From: Gemmatimonadales bacterium
Lineage (GTDB): Bacteria > Gemmatimonadota > Gemmatimonadetes > Longimicrobiales > Gaopeijiaceae
Length of the DNA stretch: 64,000 nucleotides
Direction of reading: 5' to 3'
NCBI GenBank assembly: GCA_007695225.1
Contig: REED01000173.1
Span: 89,588-153,587 of the forward strand
Shown one piece after another: positions 1-9,344 of the stretch (position 1 is the first letter of the stretch; each line of letters starts with the position of its first letter). Position numbers and translations under genes: made by a program. The notes under the pieces were generated by a model, which did no database searches, was not told the origin of the DNA, and saw only the letters and a list, made by a program, of their open reading frames with translations.

Positions 1-240
1 CCGCGTGACGCTCCGCCCCTGCATGGTTCGGTGGCGGCAGACCAGGTCCTTGATCGTCCGGGAGATGATGTGGTGAAGCCCGGGCCGGCCGTTGGCGGTG
101 GGGGGACCCTCATAGAAGACGAAGGGGTCACCGGCGGCGGTCTCCTCCATCGTCCGGCGGAAAAGATCCTCGTGGCGCCACGCCTTCAGGAGATCTTCTT
201 CCAGGGAGCGGAGGGAGGGAGGGGAGTCTGGATAATGCAT
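1..240 (-). CDS. ileS: Isoleucyl-tRNA synthetase, N-terminal fragment (runs off the window)
   Basis: Reverse complement of 240..1 reads MHYPDSPPSLRSLEEDLLKAWRHEDLFRRTMEETAAGDPFVFYEGPPTANGRPGLHHIISRTIKDLVCRHRTMQG..., the class I IleRS N-terminus (FYEGPPTANGRPG-HH, RTIKDLVCR). Absent from the ORF track because it is open at the edge. Confidence 0.93.
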   Translation of the reverse strand, partial: MHYPDSPPSLRSLEEDLLKAWRHEDLFRRTMEETAAGDPFVFYEGPPTANGRPGLHHIISRTIKDLVCRHRTMQGRSVTR

Positions 241-400
241 CGGGATCGGGAGAGCGCTTGATGAAGGGTCGACAGGTCGGGTCATGGGGCGTCGCTGGGC
301 ATGGATTCGGTTCTGGAATCGCAAGGATCGGGGAGGAGTTCCCGGATCCGGGAGTTCGGATGGTTCCCCTCTCCCATCCTCACACCGGGTCAGGCAGGCC

Positions 401-982
401 TCATATCGATCCCGAATCCGGTGGGTTGGAAGAGGGACGTTTCCCGTATCGGCCACGGGTCACCTCGTCCAGATCGACGTCGGGGAGCGGCGCCTGCTCC
501 TCCCGGACCCCCAGGGCATCCATCTCCCGCTCCAGGAGCCCTCGGTATGCCTGAAAAAACCGGGCACGCATCCGCTCCAGTTCCCGGATCTCCTGGCGAC
601 GGAGTTCCACCTCCCGACGGACCTCCCCGTCGGCTTCTCGGGCCTGAGCCAGGACCTCGTCCCGCAGCCGCCGTGACTCCTCCTCGGCCTCCCGCCGGAT
701 GAGATCGGCTTCCCTACGCGCCTGCTCCTGGATCTCCTCCCGGAGGGTCTGGGCAGTTACAAGGGCCTCCTGGACCGCACGCTCCCTCCCGTCCTGGCTC
801 GCCACCCGCTCCTCCAAGGCATCGCAGCGGTCCCGAAAGGCCAGGTTCTCGCGGACCAACCCGTCCATCCGCTCCGCAACGAGCTCCAGGAAGGCATCCA
901 CCTCCTGGGGATCATACCCCCGCATTCCCTTCCGGAAATCACCCCGCTTCTTCCGGACATCCAACGGCGTGAGATCGATCAT
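401..982 (-). CDS. divIVA: DivIVA domain-containing protein
   Basis: N-terminus MIDLTPLDVRKKRGDFRKGMRGYDPQEVDAFLELVAERM plus coiled coil; lies between yggS and ileS, a conserved order. Confidence 0.9.
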   Translation of the reverse strand: MIDLTPLDVRKKRGDFRKGMRGYDPQEVDAFLELVAERMDGLVRENLAFRDRCDALEERVASQDGRERAVQEALVTAQTLREEIQEQARREADLIRREAEEESRRLRDEVLAQAREADGEVRREVELRRQEIRELERMRARFFQAYRGLLEREMDALGVREEQAPLPDVDLDEVTRGRYGKRPSSNPPDSGSI

Positions 983-1689
983 CTCGTGCGTTCTCCGAAG
1001 AGCGCCGAGCCGAGTCGCACCATGGTGCTCCCCTCCTCGACGGCCAGGGTAAAATCATTCGACATCCCCATGGAAAGCTCCCGACCCTCCCAGGACGGAA
1101 GTTCGGCCTCGAGCCGTTCCCGGACTCCGCGCAGGACCCGGAAACTCTCCCGAAGCACAGCCTCATCTTCGGTGAAGGGGGCCATCGTCATGAGTCCCAG
1201 GGGCTGGAGGCTCTTCATTTCCAGGATCCTTCCCGCACCGTCCAGCACATCCTCCGGGGTGAAGCCGGTCTTGGAGTCCTCTCCAGAGGCATTGACCTGG
1301 ATGAGCACCGGAAGGATCGGCGCTCCTTCCTCCCATGTTCGCTCGAGTCTCTCCGCCAACCGGAGCGAGTCCAGGGAATGCAGCAGATCCACCCGTCCCC
1401 TCAGCGAGGGAGCCTGTCGCCGCTGCAAGCGCCCCACCATATGCCAGCGGCAACGTCCGACCTCCACCTCGCGAAGCCGCTCCTCCAAGGCTTCCACCCG
1501 GTTCTCCGCCAGATCCGTCAAGCCCGCATCGAGGGCCTCATGCACCGCTTGGATCGGATGGCCCTTGGTTACGGCGATGAGGCGCACCTCGCCCGGCTCC
1601 CGGCCGGACCGTTCGGCGGCCCGGGCGATTTCCTCCCGCACGTAAGTCAGCTTCCGGGAAAGGTTCTTATATGGGTTGGTTTCGGCCAT
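979..1689 (-). CDS. yggS: YggS family pyridoxal-phosphate-dependent protein
   Basis: LIAVTKGHPIQAVHEALDAG...LAENRVEALEER...WHMVGRLQRR; ...GMSNDFTLAVEEGSTMVRLGSALFG; ATGA overlap with divIVA. Confidence 0.93.
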   Translation of the reverse strand: MAETNPYKNLSRKLTYVREEIARAAERSGREPGEVRLIAVTKGHPIQAVHEALDAGLTDLAENRVEALEERLREVEVGRCRWHMVGRLQRRQAPSLRGRVDLLHSLDSLRLAERLERTWEEGAPILPVLIQVNASGEDSKTGFTPEDVLDGAGRILEMKSLQPLGLMTMAPFTEDEAVLRESFRVLRGVRERLEAELPSWEGRELSMGMSNDFTLAVEEGSTMVRLGSALFGERTR

Positions 1690-1785
1690 GGCCTCGTATC
1701 ATACCCATTGGAAGCAGGATTAGAAACGGGTCCCCGGCACCCCGAAGGCCCCCGAACTCCGCCTCGAGGGCCGGGCCCCATCCCT

Positions 1786-2064
1786 TAGCAGGCTGTTGAA
1801 CTACTGGAGGGACCACCGCGAAGGGGCCTTGCGTGTCCTGGTCAAGGCGGAGCCCCGACAGCGATGCGGTAGCATCGGTGAGGGGCGCCAACGAAGATCC
1901 AGGGGCGCAACCCCCCTTCGCCCTTCGGGTTGGGGCGACAGGGGGCCGCCTCGGTCGTTGGCTCGCCTCGACGTAGCCACGGCTATGCCCTCGACGAGCC
2001 GCCTACGATTCGGCCCCCCGGCGCTCCCAACGGTGGCGCCCTCCAGTAGTTCAAGAGCCTGCTA
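1786..2064. mobile_element. MITE-like element with ~26-bp terminal inverted repeats (repeat family copy A)
   Basis: Left end TAGCAGGCTGTTGAACTACTGGAGGG (1786-1811); right end CCCTCCAGTAGTTCAAGAGCCTGCTA (2039-2064), whose reverse complement differs by one base; ~279 bp; no transposase ORF; core shared with copies at ~40.6 kb and ~63.9 kb. Confidence 0.7.
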
Positions 2065-2093
2065 CAAGGCTGTTGAAGAAGCCATAATGAAGA

Positions 2094-2129
2094 GGGCCCC
2101 GCCAGTCGAGTCGTCGACCGGCGGGGCCC
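2094..2129 (-). terminator. Terminator-like hairpin downstream of tonB
   Basis: GGGCCCCGCC (2094-2103) / GGCGGGGCCC (2120-2129), perfect 10-bp GC stem; minus-strand continuation TCTTCATT. Confidence 0.6.
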
Positions 2130-2166
2130 GTGCTCCGCCCAGGCGGAGCGTTCCGGAAGCTTCGGA

Positions 2167-2856
2167 TCAGCGCGTCTGGAAGGTGACGGGGATCTGGATC
2201 CACACCGGAACCTGCTGGTCCCGATTCATGGCCGGCGTGAATTCGAAGACCTGGGCCACCCGGAGAGCGGCATCATCCAGGGCCTGATGGCCGGAAGACT
2301 CCGCCACGAGCACGTTCTCAAGCTCGCCAGTCTCGTTGATGAAGAAGTGCATCAGCACCGTTCCTCCAATCCCTGCATCCCGGAGGAGCGAAGGATATTC
2401 CCGCTCCAGCGCCCGCCCCACGGCCTGCCGATTGCGTACTTCCGGCGCCACAGTGAAGGGGGTGAAGGTTGGCTGATCCGAGATGTCCACCGCACCTTCT
2501 TCCCGGGGCGGGGGCAGATCGTCGGGAAGATTGTCCTCGAAGGTGGTGGGCGCAATCGTGATGTCCTCGTCGATCTGCGCATCGGTGACCACCGGATTCG
2601 CGGGACGCTGGATCTGCTCCGGCGGCGGCGGAATCTCGATCTCCGGCGGGAGGTCGATGGCCACGATGTCATCCATGACGAAGGAGAAGTCGGAGGCCGT
2701 CAGGTTGGGCCAGAACGCCAGCACCATGAAGTGCACCAGAGTGGCCGCAACCATCGAACCCCAGAACCAGGATCCGAAGGAGCGCTTGAATCGGTCATTG
2801 GCGGTCTCGAAGACGTCCACACCCTCTGCAGTCGTCTGCTCGTTCTCAGTACTCAT
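2167..2856 (-). CDS. tonB: Energy transducer TonB family protein
   Basis: Single N-terminal TM, proline-rich linker, C-terminal GTVLMHFFINETGELENVLVAESSGHQALDDAALRVAQVFEFTPAMNRDQQVPVWIQIPVTF. Confidence 0.92.
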   Translation of the reverse strand: MSTENEQTTAEGVDVFETANDRFKRSFGSWFWGSMVAATLVHFMVLAFWPNLTASDFSFVMDDIVAIDLPPEIEIPPPPEQIQRPANPVVTDAQIDEDITIAPTTFEDNLPDDLPPPREEGAVDISDQPTFTPFTVAPEVRNRQAVGRALEREYPSLLRDAGIGGTVLMHFFINETGELENVLVAESSGHQALDDAALRVAQVFEFTPAMNRDQQVPVWIQIPVTFQTR

Positions 2857-3302
2857 CGTCTCTCCCTCGTCATGCGGCGTTCAAGATCCGTGGCGAACAC
2901 CACGTAGACCGCTCCACCGTCCCGGATCTCATTCTGGACCGCGTCAATATACCGATAGGGGGCGCGGGCGTCGGCTCGAAGCGATATCACCAGGCGGCGG
3001 CCCGACTCGATCCAGGCCGGGGCCACCAGGTTGGACACCATCTCCATGGGGATCTGCTGGTCATTCATCCAGACCTGGCCCGTCCGCTCCACCCACACAT
3101 AGAGGACATTCTGGCGCTTCTCATCAATCTGCTGGGTGGCCTGCGCTTCGGGCCACTCGATGGGTCGTTCCTGCTCTTCCCGGAAGACCGTCGTGATCAT
3201 GAAGAAGATGAGGAGCAGGAAGGCGATGTCCGCCATGGATGAACTCGGAATCTGGTCCGAGGCCTTGGACTTCCGCTGGAATCCGCTGTTCGAAATCGAC
3301 AT
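2853..3302 (-). CDS. exbD: ExbD/TolR family biopolymer transporter (first copy)
   Basis: [23 protein letters not shown] motif typical of ExbD/TolR; next to exbB and tonB. Confidence 0.9.
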   Translation of the reverse strand: MSISNSGFQRKSKASDQIPSSSMADIAFLLLIFFMITTVFREEQERPIEWPEAQATQQIDEKRQNVLYVWVERTGQVWMNDQQIPMEMVSNLVAPAWIESGRRLVISLRADARAPYRYIDAVQNEIRDGGAVYVVFATDLERRMTRERR

Positions 3303-3305
3303 GGA

Positions 3306-3728
3306 TCAACCCTCCAAGAGCTGGAGCGAGATTCGTTCCGCCCCGGCGACCTGCAAGCCGTCCAGGACCTGAATCATGAGTCGGTGCTCCGCATCCGGGT
3401 GCGTCTTCACACCGGCGATGAGGTTGGGATTCTGGGCCACTTCAATGCGCCAGATCCCCTCCACATCCCTGGGCGACACCGTCTGTTCGTTCTGACTGTC
3501 CCCCCTGCGGATCCGGACCAAACCATCCGGCATGATGTTGATATGCAGGATGTTCCGCTGGGAGATCTCCACCTCCTCAGCCTGCTCTGGGAGCACGATC
3601 CGAAGCCCGCGGTCCTTGGGGAACACGGTGGTCACCAAGAAGAAGACCAGCAGCAGGAACGCAATGTCCGCCATGGACGACGAAGGGATCTCGTCGGTGA
3701 TCTTCGATTTTTTGTTAAGAATCGCCAC
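3306..3728 (-). CDS. exbD: ExbD/TolR family biopolymer transporter (second copy)
   Basis: [24 protein letters not shown] motif; tandem with the previous gene. Confidence 0.9.
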   Translation of the reverse strand: MAILNKKSKITDEIPSSSMADIAFLLLVFFLVTTVFPKDRGLRIVLPEQAEEVEISQRNILHINIMPDGLVRIRRGDSQNEQTVSPRDVEGIWRIEVAQNPNLIAGVKTHPDAEHRLMIQVLDGLQVAGAERISLQLLEG

Positions 3729-3804
3729 GTCTGTTTTCGCTCCGTCCGGGGGGTGACATCTGCATGTTCTACAAACGGATCCGTCCTCAGGTTCCCCTGG
3801 GCCG

Positions 3805-4587
3805 TCAGGTGCCGTCGATGTCCTTCTGATCCGAAGACTCTACCGGCGGGGCCGGCGGGCTCGGGGGCTGCGGGGCTGGATCCCGGACGCCGGTCTGGGG
3901 GCGAGACGAAGGGACCACCGGGCGTCCGCCAACCACGGTGAGCTGCCCATCCCGCTCCATGTCCCATGCCAAGTTCAGCAGCTGCTGCGTACCCTGCTCC
4001 ATGTCCACGATAAGCTTGTCGATGCGGGTCACGAAGAAGTTGTAGGCCACATTCACCGGGATAGCAATGAGAAGCCCGGTGGCCGTGGTGAGGAGGGCCA
4101 CCTTGATCCCTGCCGCCACCAGTGTGGGATCCACGTCGCCGGCCGCCTCGATGGAGGCGAAGGCCATGATCATCCCCGCCACCGTCCCGAGGAAGCCCAT
4201 CAGGGGGGCCACGTTGGCCACGGTGGCCAGGATCACCAGCCCCCGTTCCAGGAATCCGAGCTCGATGGTGCCGGTGGTGTTCACCGCCTGCTCCAGCTCG
4301 GCTTCCCGGATCTCCCCCTTACGGATCCGGCGAAGGCCGGCCACGAGGATGGCCGCCGCCGGTCCGGGGGTATCCGCAGCCGCCCGAATGGCCTCCTCGA
4401 TCCGCCCGGCCTCGGTGAGCTCTTTCACCTCCGCCAGGATCCGGTCGGTGTCCCGGTGGGCGATCCAGAGGGTCCAGGCCTTGGCGATAGTCACCCCCAG
4501 CCCCACCAGCGAGGCCAGGACCAAGGCATACATCATGAGCCCCCCATCGGCGAAGAGGGTCAGCAGATTGTACTCGAATTCGTCCAA
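3805..4587 (-). CDS. exbB: MotA/TolQ/ExbB proton channel family protein
   Basis: [33 protein letters not shown]...[20 protein letters not shown]. Confidence 0.92.
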   Translation of the reverse strand: MDEFEYNLLTLFADGGLMMYALVLASLVGLGVTIAKAWTLWIAHRDTDRILAEVKELTEAGRIEEAIRAAADTPGPAAAILVAGLRRIRKGEIREAELEQAVNTTGTIELGFLERGLVILATVANVAPLMGFLGTVAGMIMAFASIEAAGDVDPTLVAAGIKVALLTTATGLLIAIPVNVAYNFFVTRIDKLIVDMEQGTQQLLNLAWDMERDGQLTVVGGRPVVPSSRPQTGVRDPAPQPPSPPAPPVESSDQKDIDGT

Positions 4588-4753
4588 ACCAGGCTCCTTT
4601 TGGTTCCGTTTCCTGCCGCAGGGGCCGGAGCTCCCGCCGGAGCGGAGGGTTGCTGGATCTTCAGGGGAGTGAACGCGGCAATCTAGGTGCCCTTCCCGGC
4701 GCTGTCAAACCGCGTTTCGGGCCCCATGCCCGAGAGGGCAACCGAGGGGGGGT

Positions 4754-5557
4754 TCATCCGGCGGAGGGGACCAGGCGGAATCCCCTCCCCCGTTCCGGAA
4801 GGGTCCCCTCCATGATGGTCCGGAGCCCCTCCACGCCTACTCCAAGCTGAAGTCGTCCCCCCCGGGCCACCGAGATCCGAGAGGTCTCCTCGCTCACCAC
4901 GATGACCAGGGCGTCCGTCTCCTCCGAGAGTCCGAGGGCGGCCCGGTGCCGCGTCCCCAAGGTCTTGTCGGAAAGTTGGGTCTGGGTGAGGGGGAGGATG
5001 GCGCCGGCGGCCTTGATGGTATCGCCGCCCACAATGACTGCCCCGTCGTGAAGGGGAGAGAGCGGGGTGAAGATGGTGGTGAGAAGCTCAGCGGAGACCG
5101 GGGCCTGCACGGGACTCCCAGTGCGAGCGTATTCCTCCAGCCCCACCTCGTTCTCCATGGCGATGATGGCACCGGTCCGGGTCCGGGACAGAATCTCCAC
5201 CGCCTCCAGGATCTCGTCCACCACCTTGCGACTCTCGATCTTGGCGAAGATGCGAAACATCTGGGTCTGGCCCAAGCGAGCCAGGGCGGCCCGGAGTTCG
5301 GGTTGGAAGACCACCAGGGCTGCGATGGCTCCATACTGGAACAGCGTCTCCAGAAGGGTGCGGATCAGGGAGAAATCGAGAAGGCGGGCCATGAAGTAGA
5401 CGCCGGCCAAGAGCCCCACACCCAGGATCATGTGCATGGCCCGGGTGCGTTGCAACAGGATCAGGATGCGGTAGAGGAGAAAGGACACGATGGCGATCTC
5501 CACCATGTCGCCCCACCCAGGCCGGAGAAACTGAAACTGCTCCCAGACCGAGCTCAC
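4754..5557 (-). CDS. cdaA: Diadenylate cyclase CdaA (DisA_N domain)
   Basis: Three N-terminal TMs; LSPLHDGAVIVGGDTIKAAGAILPLTQ and LGTRHRAALGLSEETDALVIVVSEETSRISVARGG are DAC catalytic signatures. Confidence 0.94.
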   Translation of the reverse strand: MSSVWEQFQFLRPGWGDMVEIAIVSFLLYRILILLQRTRAMHMILGVGLLAGVYFMARLLDFSLIRTLLETLFQYGAIAALVVFQPELRAALARLGQTQMFRIFAKIESRKVVDEILEAVEILSRTRTGAIIAMENEVGLEEYARTGSPVQAPVSAELLTTIFTPLSPLHDGAVIVGGDTIKAAGAILPLTQTQLSDKTLGTRHRAALGLSEETDALVIVVSEETSRISVARGGRLQLGVGVEGLRTIMEGTLPERGRGFRLVPSAG

Positions 5558-6585
5558 GTCGCCCCTCTCACCTCGTCGGCCGACATCGACCTCCGCGCCT
5601 GCTCTGCCTCCGGTGACCCTGGCATTCCCAGGACCGAACCGGAAGCGGGATCGCAGGCCTGCACCGCCGTCACCACCGCCAGCGCCTGCAGGGTCGGGCC
5701 CACATCGTGGACCCGGAAGATCCGGGCCCCCTGCAGGAAGGCCAGTGCACAGGCCACCGCGCTACCCATCACCCGATCCCGGGGCCCTACTCCCAGCACC
5801 TCGCCGAGGAAGCTCTTCCGGGAAGGTCCCACCAGGATCGGAAATCCGGTCCCCCGAAGATGAGAGAGATCGCCCAGGAGTTCGAGGCTCTGAGCCGCGG
5901 TCTTGGCAAACCCGATCCCCGGGTCCAGGACCATTGCGACATCTGCCACCCCTCCCTTCCGAGCACGAGCCACCGCACCCAGGAGTTCCGCCGTCACTTC
6001 GCCCCCCACATCCTTGTATTCCGTGCGCGCCCCCATGTCCTCAGGCGTCCCCCGCATGTGCATGAGGACCAGACCGGCACCGGCCTCGGCCACGACCTCG
6101 GCCAGACCGGGGTCGAAGGCGAGACCGGAAACATCGTTCACCACCGAAGCCCCCGCCGCCAGGGCGGCCCTGGCCACCGGGGCCTTTCGGGTATCCACCG
6201 AGACCGGGGTAGGGAAACGACGAACCAGGGCTTCTACCACCGGAACCACCCGGCGAATCTCCTCGGCCACCGGAACCGCGCGCGCGCCGGGCCGGGTGGA
6301 CTCGCCCCCCACATCAAGGAGCGACGCCCCGGCCCGCACCATCCCTTCGGCCCGACGGAGAGCCTCTTCCACCCCAGAGAGCTCGCCCCCGTCGGAGAAG
6401 GAGTCAGGGGTGAGGTTGAGGATCCCCATGACCCGAGGGACATCCAGGGCAAGGGTCTGGTCCCGGATTCGCCAGCGGGTGGCAGGATGGGCGGCCGCGA
6501 GGTCCGGGGAGGCCGGGCGAACCCAGCCGTCTCCAACTCCTTCCGGTCGCCTCGCCGCAGCGGCGGCCGCCGGATCCACCGTCAT
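5554..6585 (-). CDS. folP: Dihydropteroate synthase
   Basis: VMGILNLTPDSFSDGGELSG, LDVGGESTRPGA, VNDVSG, LVLMHMRGTPEDM, DPGIGFAKT. Confidence 0.96.
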   Translation of the reverse strand: MTVDPAAAAAARRPEGVGDGWVRPASPDLAAAHPATRWRIRDQTLALDVPRVMGILNLTPDSFSDGGELSGVEEALRRAEGMVRAGASLLDVGGESTRPGARAVPVAEEIRRVVPVVEALVRRFPTPVSVDTRKAPVARAALAAGASVVNDVSGLAFDPGLAEVVAEAGAGLVLMHMRGTPEDMGARTEYKDVGGEVTAELLGAVARARKGGVADVAMVLDPGIGFAKTAAQSLELLGDLSHLRGTGFPILVGPSRKSFLGEVLGVGPRDRVMGSAVACALAFLQGARIFRVHDVGPTLQALAVVTAVQACDPASGSVLGMPGSPEAEQARRSMSADEVRGAT

Positions 6586-8732
6586 CCGCGGGAGGTCCCC
6601 GCCTCTGCCTCAGGGCTCCGCCGCACAGGCGCCTCTGCGGCCTCCGGCGCTTCCGCCGGGGCCGGTCCCTCTCCCGGGTCCTCACCCGTCGGTTTCTCCG
6701 CCCCGTCCTGAGCCCCATCATCCGAGGCGGGTCCGCCGTCGTCACCGGAAGGGCCCGCACCACCGTCGCCACCGGTTTCGTCCGAGGCACCCGACGCGGG
6801 CGAAGAAAGCTCTGCCTCGACCTCGGCTGACTCCTGGGGCGGAAGGCGCTTGCCCTCCGCCAGGAGCTCCACGTCGGCCCGGTCCAGCGTCTCCCGCTCC
6901 AGGAGCGCTTCGGCAATCCCCTCCAGGAGGGGCTGCTCCTTCTCCAGCACGTCCCGAGCTCTCTGGTGGGCGTCGTCCAGGATCCGCTTCACCTCCTGGT
7001 CCACCAGTTGGGCCGTGTGTTCGGAAACGTCCCTTCGCTGGTGAATCTCCCGGCCCAGGAAGACCTCCTGGTCCGAGTCACCCACCGCCATGAGGCCCAC
7101 GACCTCGGACATCCCGAAGCGGGTCACCATTCGCCGGGCCATCTGGGTGGCCCGCTCGATATCGTTGCCGGCTCCGGTGGTCACCTTCTCAGGCCCGAAT
7201 ACCATCTCCTCGGCCACCCGACCTCCGAAGAGCATGCAAAGCTGGCCTTCCAGCCAGTCCTTCGTATAGGAATGGCGGTCCTCCTGGGGAAGGGACGCCG
7301 TGATCCCCAAAGCCCGTCCTCGAGGGACGATGGTCACCTTGTGGATGGGATCGAGCCCCGGAACCCGGAGGCCGATGACGGCATGCCCCGCCTCATGGTA
7401 GGCGGTGAGCCTCCGCTCATTCTCCGTGAGGACCATGCTCCGCCGCTCCGTCCCCAGCATGATCTTGTCCTTGGCCTGCTCGAAATCCTGCATGGAGACC
7501 TTCTCGGCCTCCCTGCGGGCGGCCAGGAGGGCGGCCTCGTTACAGATGTTGGCCAGATCAGCTCCGGAGAGCCCCGGCGTCCCCTTGGCGATGGTCTGGA
7601 GGTCCACGTCGGATTCCAGTGGGAGCTTTCGGGCGTGAACCGCCAGGATCATCTCCCGGCCCTTCACATCGGGGGAATCCACCACCACCTGACGGTCGAA
7701 ACGTCCGGGACGGAGGAGGGCGGGGTCCAGGACATCCGGACGATTGGTGGCCGCAAGGAGGATCACCCCTTCGTTGGCCTCGAAACCGTCCATCTCCACC
7801 AGGAGTTGATTCAGGGTCTGCTCCCGCTCGTCGTGTCCGCCTCCCAACCCGGCACCCCGGTGCCGCCCCACCGCGTCGATCTCATCGATGAAGATGATAC
7901 AGGGAGCATGGGCCTTCCCCTGCTCGAAGAGGTCCCGAACCCGGGACGCCCCGACCCCGACGAACATCTCCACGAAGTCGGAGCCGGACATCTGGAAGAA
8001 GGGCCGCCCCGCCTCGCCGGCGACCGCCTTCGCCAGGAGGGTCTTCCCCGTGCCCGGAGGCCCCACCAGGAGGACTCCCTTGGGAAGCCGGCCTCCCAGG
8101 CGCCCGAAGCGTTTCGGGTCCTTCAGGAATTCAATGATCTCCTCCAACTCGTGCTTCGCCTCGTCGGCGCCGGCCACGTCAGCGAAGGTGACCTTCGGTG
8201 TATCCGGGGAGATGAGTTTGGCCTTGGACTTTCCGAACTGGAAGGCCTTGTTTCCCCCGCCCTGCATGGTGCGAAGGAGCCAGAACCAGAAGAGGATGAG
8301 GATGATCCATGGGAGGGCCCCCACCAGGAAGGTCCACCATGGGGTCTCCTCGGGCTCGGCCCGCACCTGGACGCCCTGGTCATGAAGATCCTGGAGAAGA
8401 GAGGCGGCCGTCACGCCGGGAAGGTTCGCCACCTCGCCGGGGAGGCTGGTGGTGAACTCGGTGTATTCCTCCCCATCCCGGGTCACCGGGGACCGAAGTT
8501 CCCCTTCCAGCTTGAGGCTGGCAATGACCTTCACGGAGTGGATGTTTCCGTCCTCCACCTGGGCACGGAACTCGGTATACGAGAACTCGTAGCGCGGCTC
8601 CTCCTGTCCCCGTAGCAGGGAAATCATGAGGAGGGGGAGGAGAATCAGAAGGATCCAGAAAGACGCCGTCCGGGAAAGACGGGACCATCCGGACCCCTTG
8701 GGATCCTGGCGCTTGGGCTCGCGATCGGCCAT
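6582..8732 (-). CDS. ftsH: ATP-dependent zinc metalloprotease FtsH
   Basis: Walker [22 protein letters not shown] region, zinc site HEAGHA; two N-terminal TMs; long acidic C-terminal tail. Confidence 0.97.
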   Translation of the reverse strand: MADREPKRQDPKGSGWSRLSRTASFWILLILLPLLMISLLRGQEEPRYEFSYTEFRAQVEDGNIHSVKVIASLKLEGELRSPVTRDGEEYTEFTTSLPGEVANLPGVTAASLLQDLHDQGVQVRAEPEETPWWTFLVGALPWIILILFWFWLLRTMQGGGNKAFQFGKSKAKLISPDTPKVTFADVAGADEAKHELEEIIEFLKDPKRFGRLGGRLPKGVLLVGPPGTGKTLLAKAVAGEAGRPFFQMSGSDFVEMFVGVGASRVRDLFEQGKAHAPCIIFIDEIDAVGRHRGAGLGGGHDEREQTLNQLLVEMDGFEANEGVILLAATNRPDVLDPALLRPGRFDRQVVVDSPDVKGREMILAVHARKLPLESDVDLQTIAKGTPGLSGADLANICNEAALLAARREAEKVSMQDFEQAKDKIMLGTERRSMVLTENERRLTAYHEAGHAVIGLRVPGLDPIHKVTIVPRGRALGITASLPQEDRHSYTKDWLEGQLCMLFGGRVAEEMVFGPEKVTTGAGNDIERATQMARRMVTRFGMSEVVGLMAVGDSDQEVFLGREIHQRRDVSEHTAQLVDQEVKRILDDAHQRARDVLEKEQPLLEGIAEALLERETLDRADVELLAEGKRLPPQESAEVEAELSSPASGASDETGGDGGAGPSGDDGGPASDDGAQDGAEKPTGEDPGEGPAPAEAPEAAEAPVRRSPEAEAGTSRG

Positions 8733-8786
8733 AGGAAAACGGGTTCTGTGCGCGGGCGATTCCGCCCGGAGGGCCCGAGAACGGGC

Positions 8787-9344
8787 TTATAGACTCCCGA
8801 TGAACGGGAGGTGCCGAAAATCTTCGGCGTGGTCCAGACCATACCCCACAACGAACTCGTCGGGGCAATCGAAGCCCACCCAGCGGGCTTCCTTTTCCAT
8901 GGTGACCCGCCGCTTATGGAGGAGGGCACAGATCTCCAGGCTGCGGGGACGCTTCTCGTTCAGGATGGGGACCAGGTGTTCCAGGGTCGTCCCACTGTCC
9001 ACGATGTCCTCCAGAAGGAGCAGGTTCCGCCCCTCGAAGGAGGTGTCGGCGCCGTAGAGGAGCTTCACCTTCCCCGACGAGACCGTTCCGGAGCCATAGC
9101 TCGATGCAACCAGGAAATCCACCTGTAGCGGAAGTTGGAGCGTCCGCACCAGATCCGCCATGAATATAAAGGAGCCCTTGAGGAGCCCCAACACCAGGAG
9201 AGATTCCCCTTCCTGATAATGGGTACTGATGGCCGCTCCGATCTCCCCGACACGCCGGCGGATGTTCTCCTCGGAGAACACCACCCTGCGAAGGTTGGAC
9301 ACCCCCACGCTCTTCGCCACTCCCTCAGGTGTCGTCGCCGGCAT
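8787..9344 (-). CDS. hpt: Hypoxanthine phosphoribosyltransferase
   Basis: LLVLGLLKGSFIFMADLVR, LLLLEDIVDSGTTLEHL; start set at ATG 9342-9344 (MPATTPEGVAKSVG...), not at the longer listed ORF. Confidence 0.92.
   Translation of the reverse strand: MPATTPEGVAKSVGVSNLRRVVFSEENIRRRVGEIGAAISTHYQEGESLLVLGLLKGSFIFMADLVRTLQLPLQVDFLVASSYGSGTVSSGKVKLLYGADTSFEGRNLLLLEDIVDSGTTLEHLVPILNEKRPRSLEICALLHKRRVTMEKEARWVGFDCPDEFVVGYGLDHAEDFRHLPFIGSL

Noticed and set aside
6966-8615. 549-aa plus-strand ORF
   Set aside because: Antisense to ftsH; composition (H/G/E/P-rich) is that of a mirrored frame, no domain recognised.
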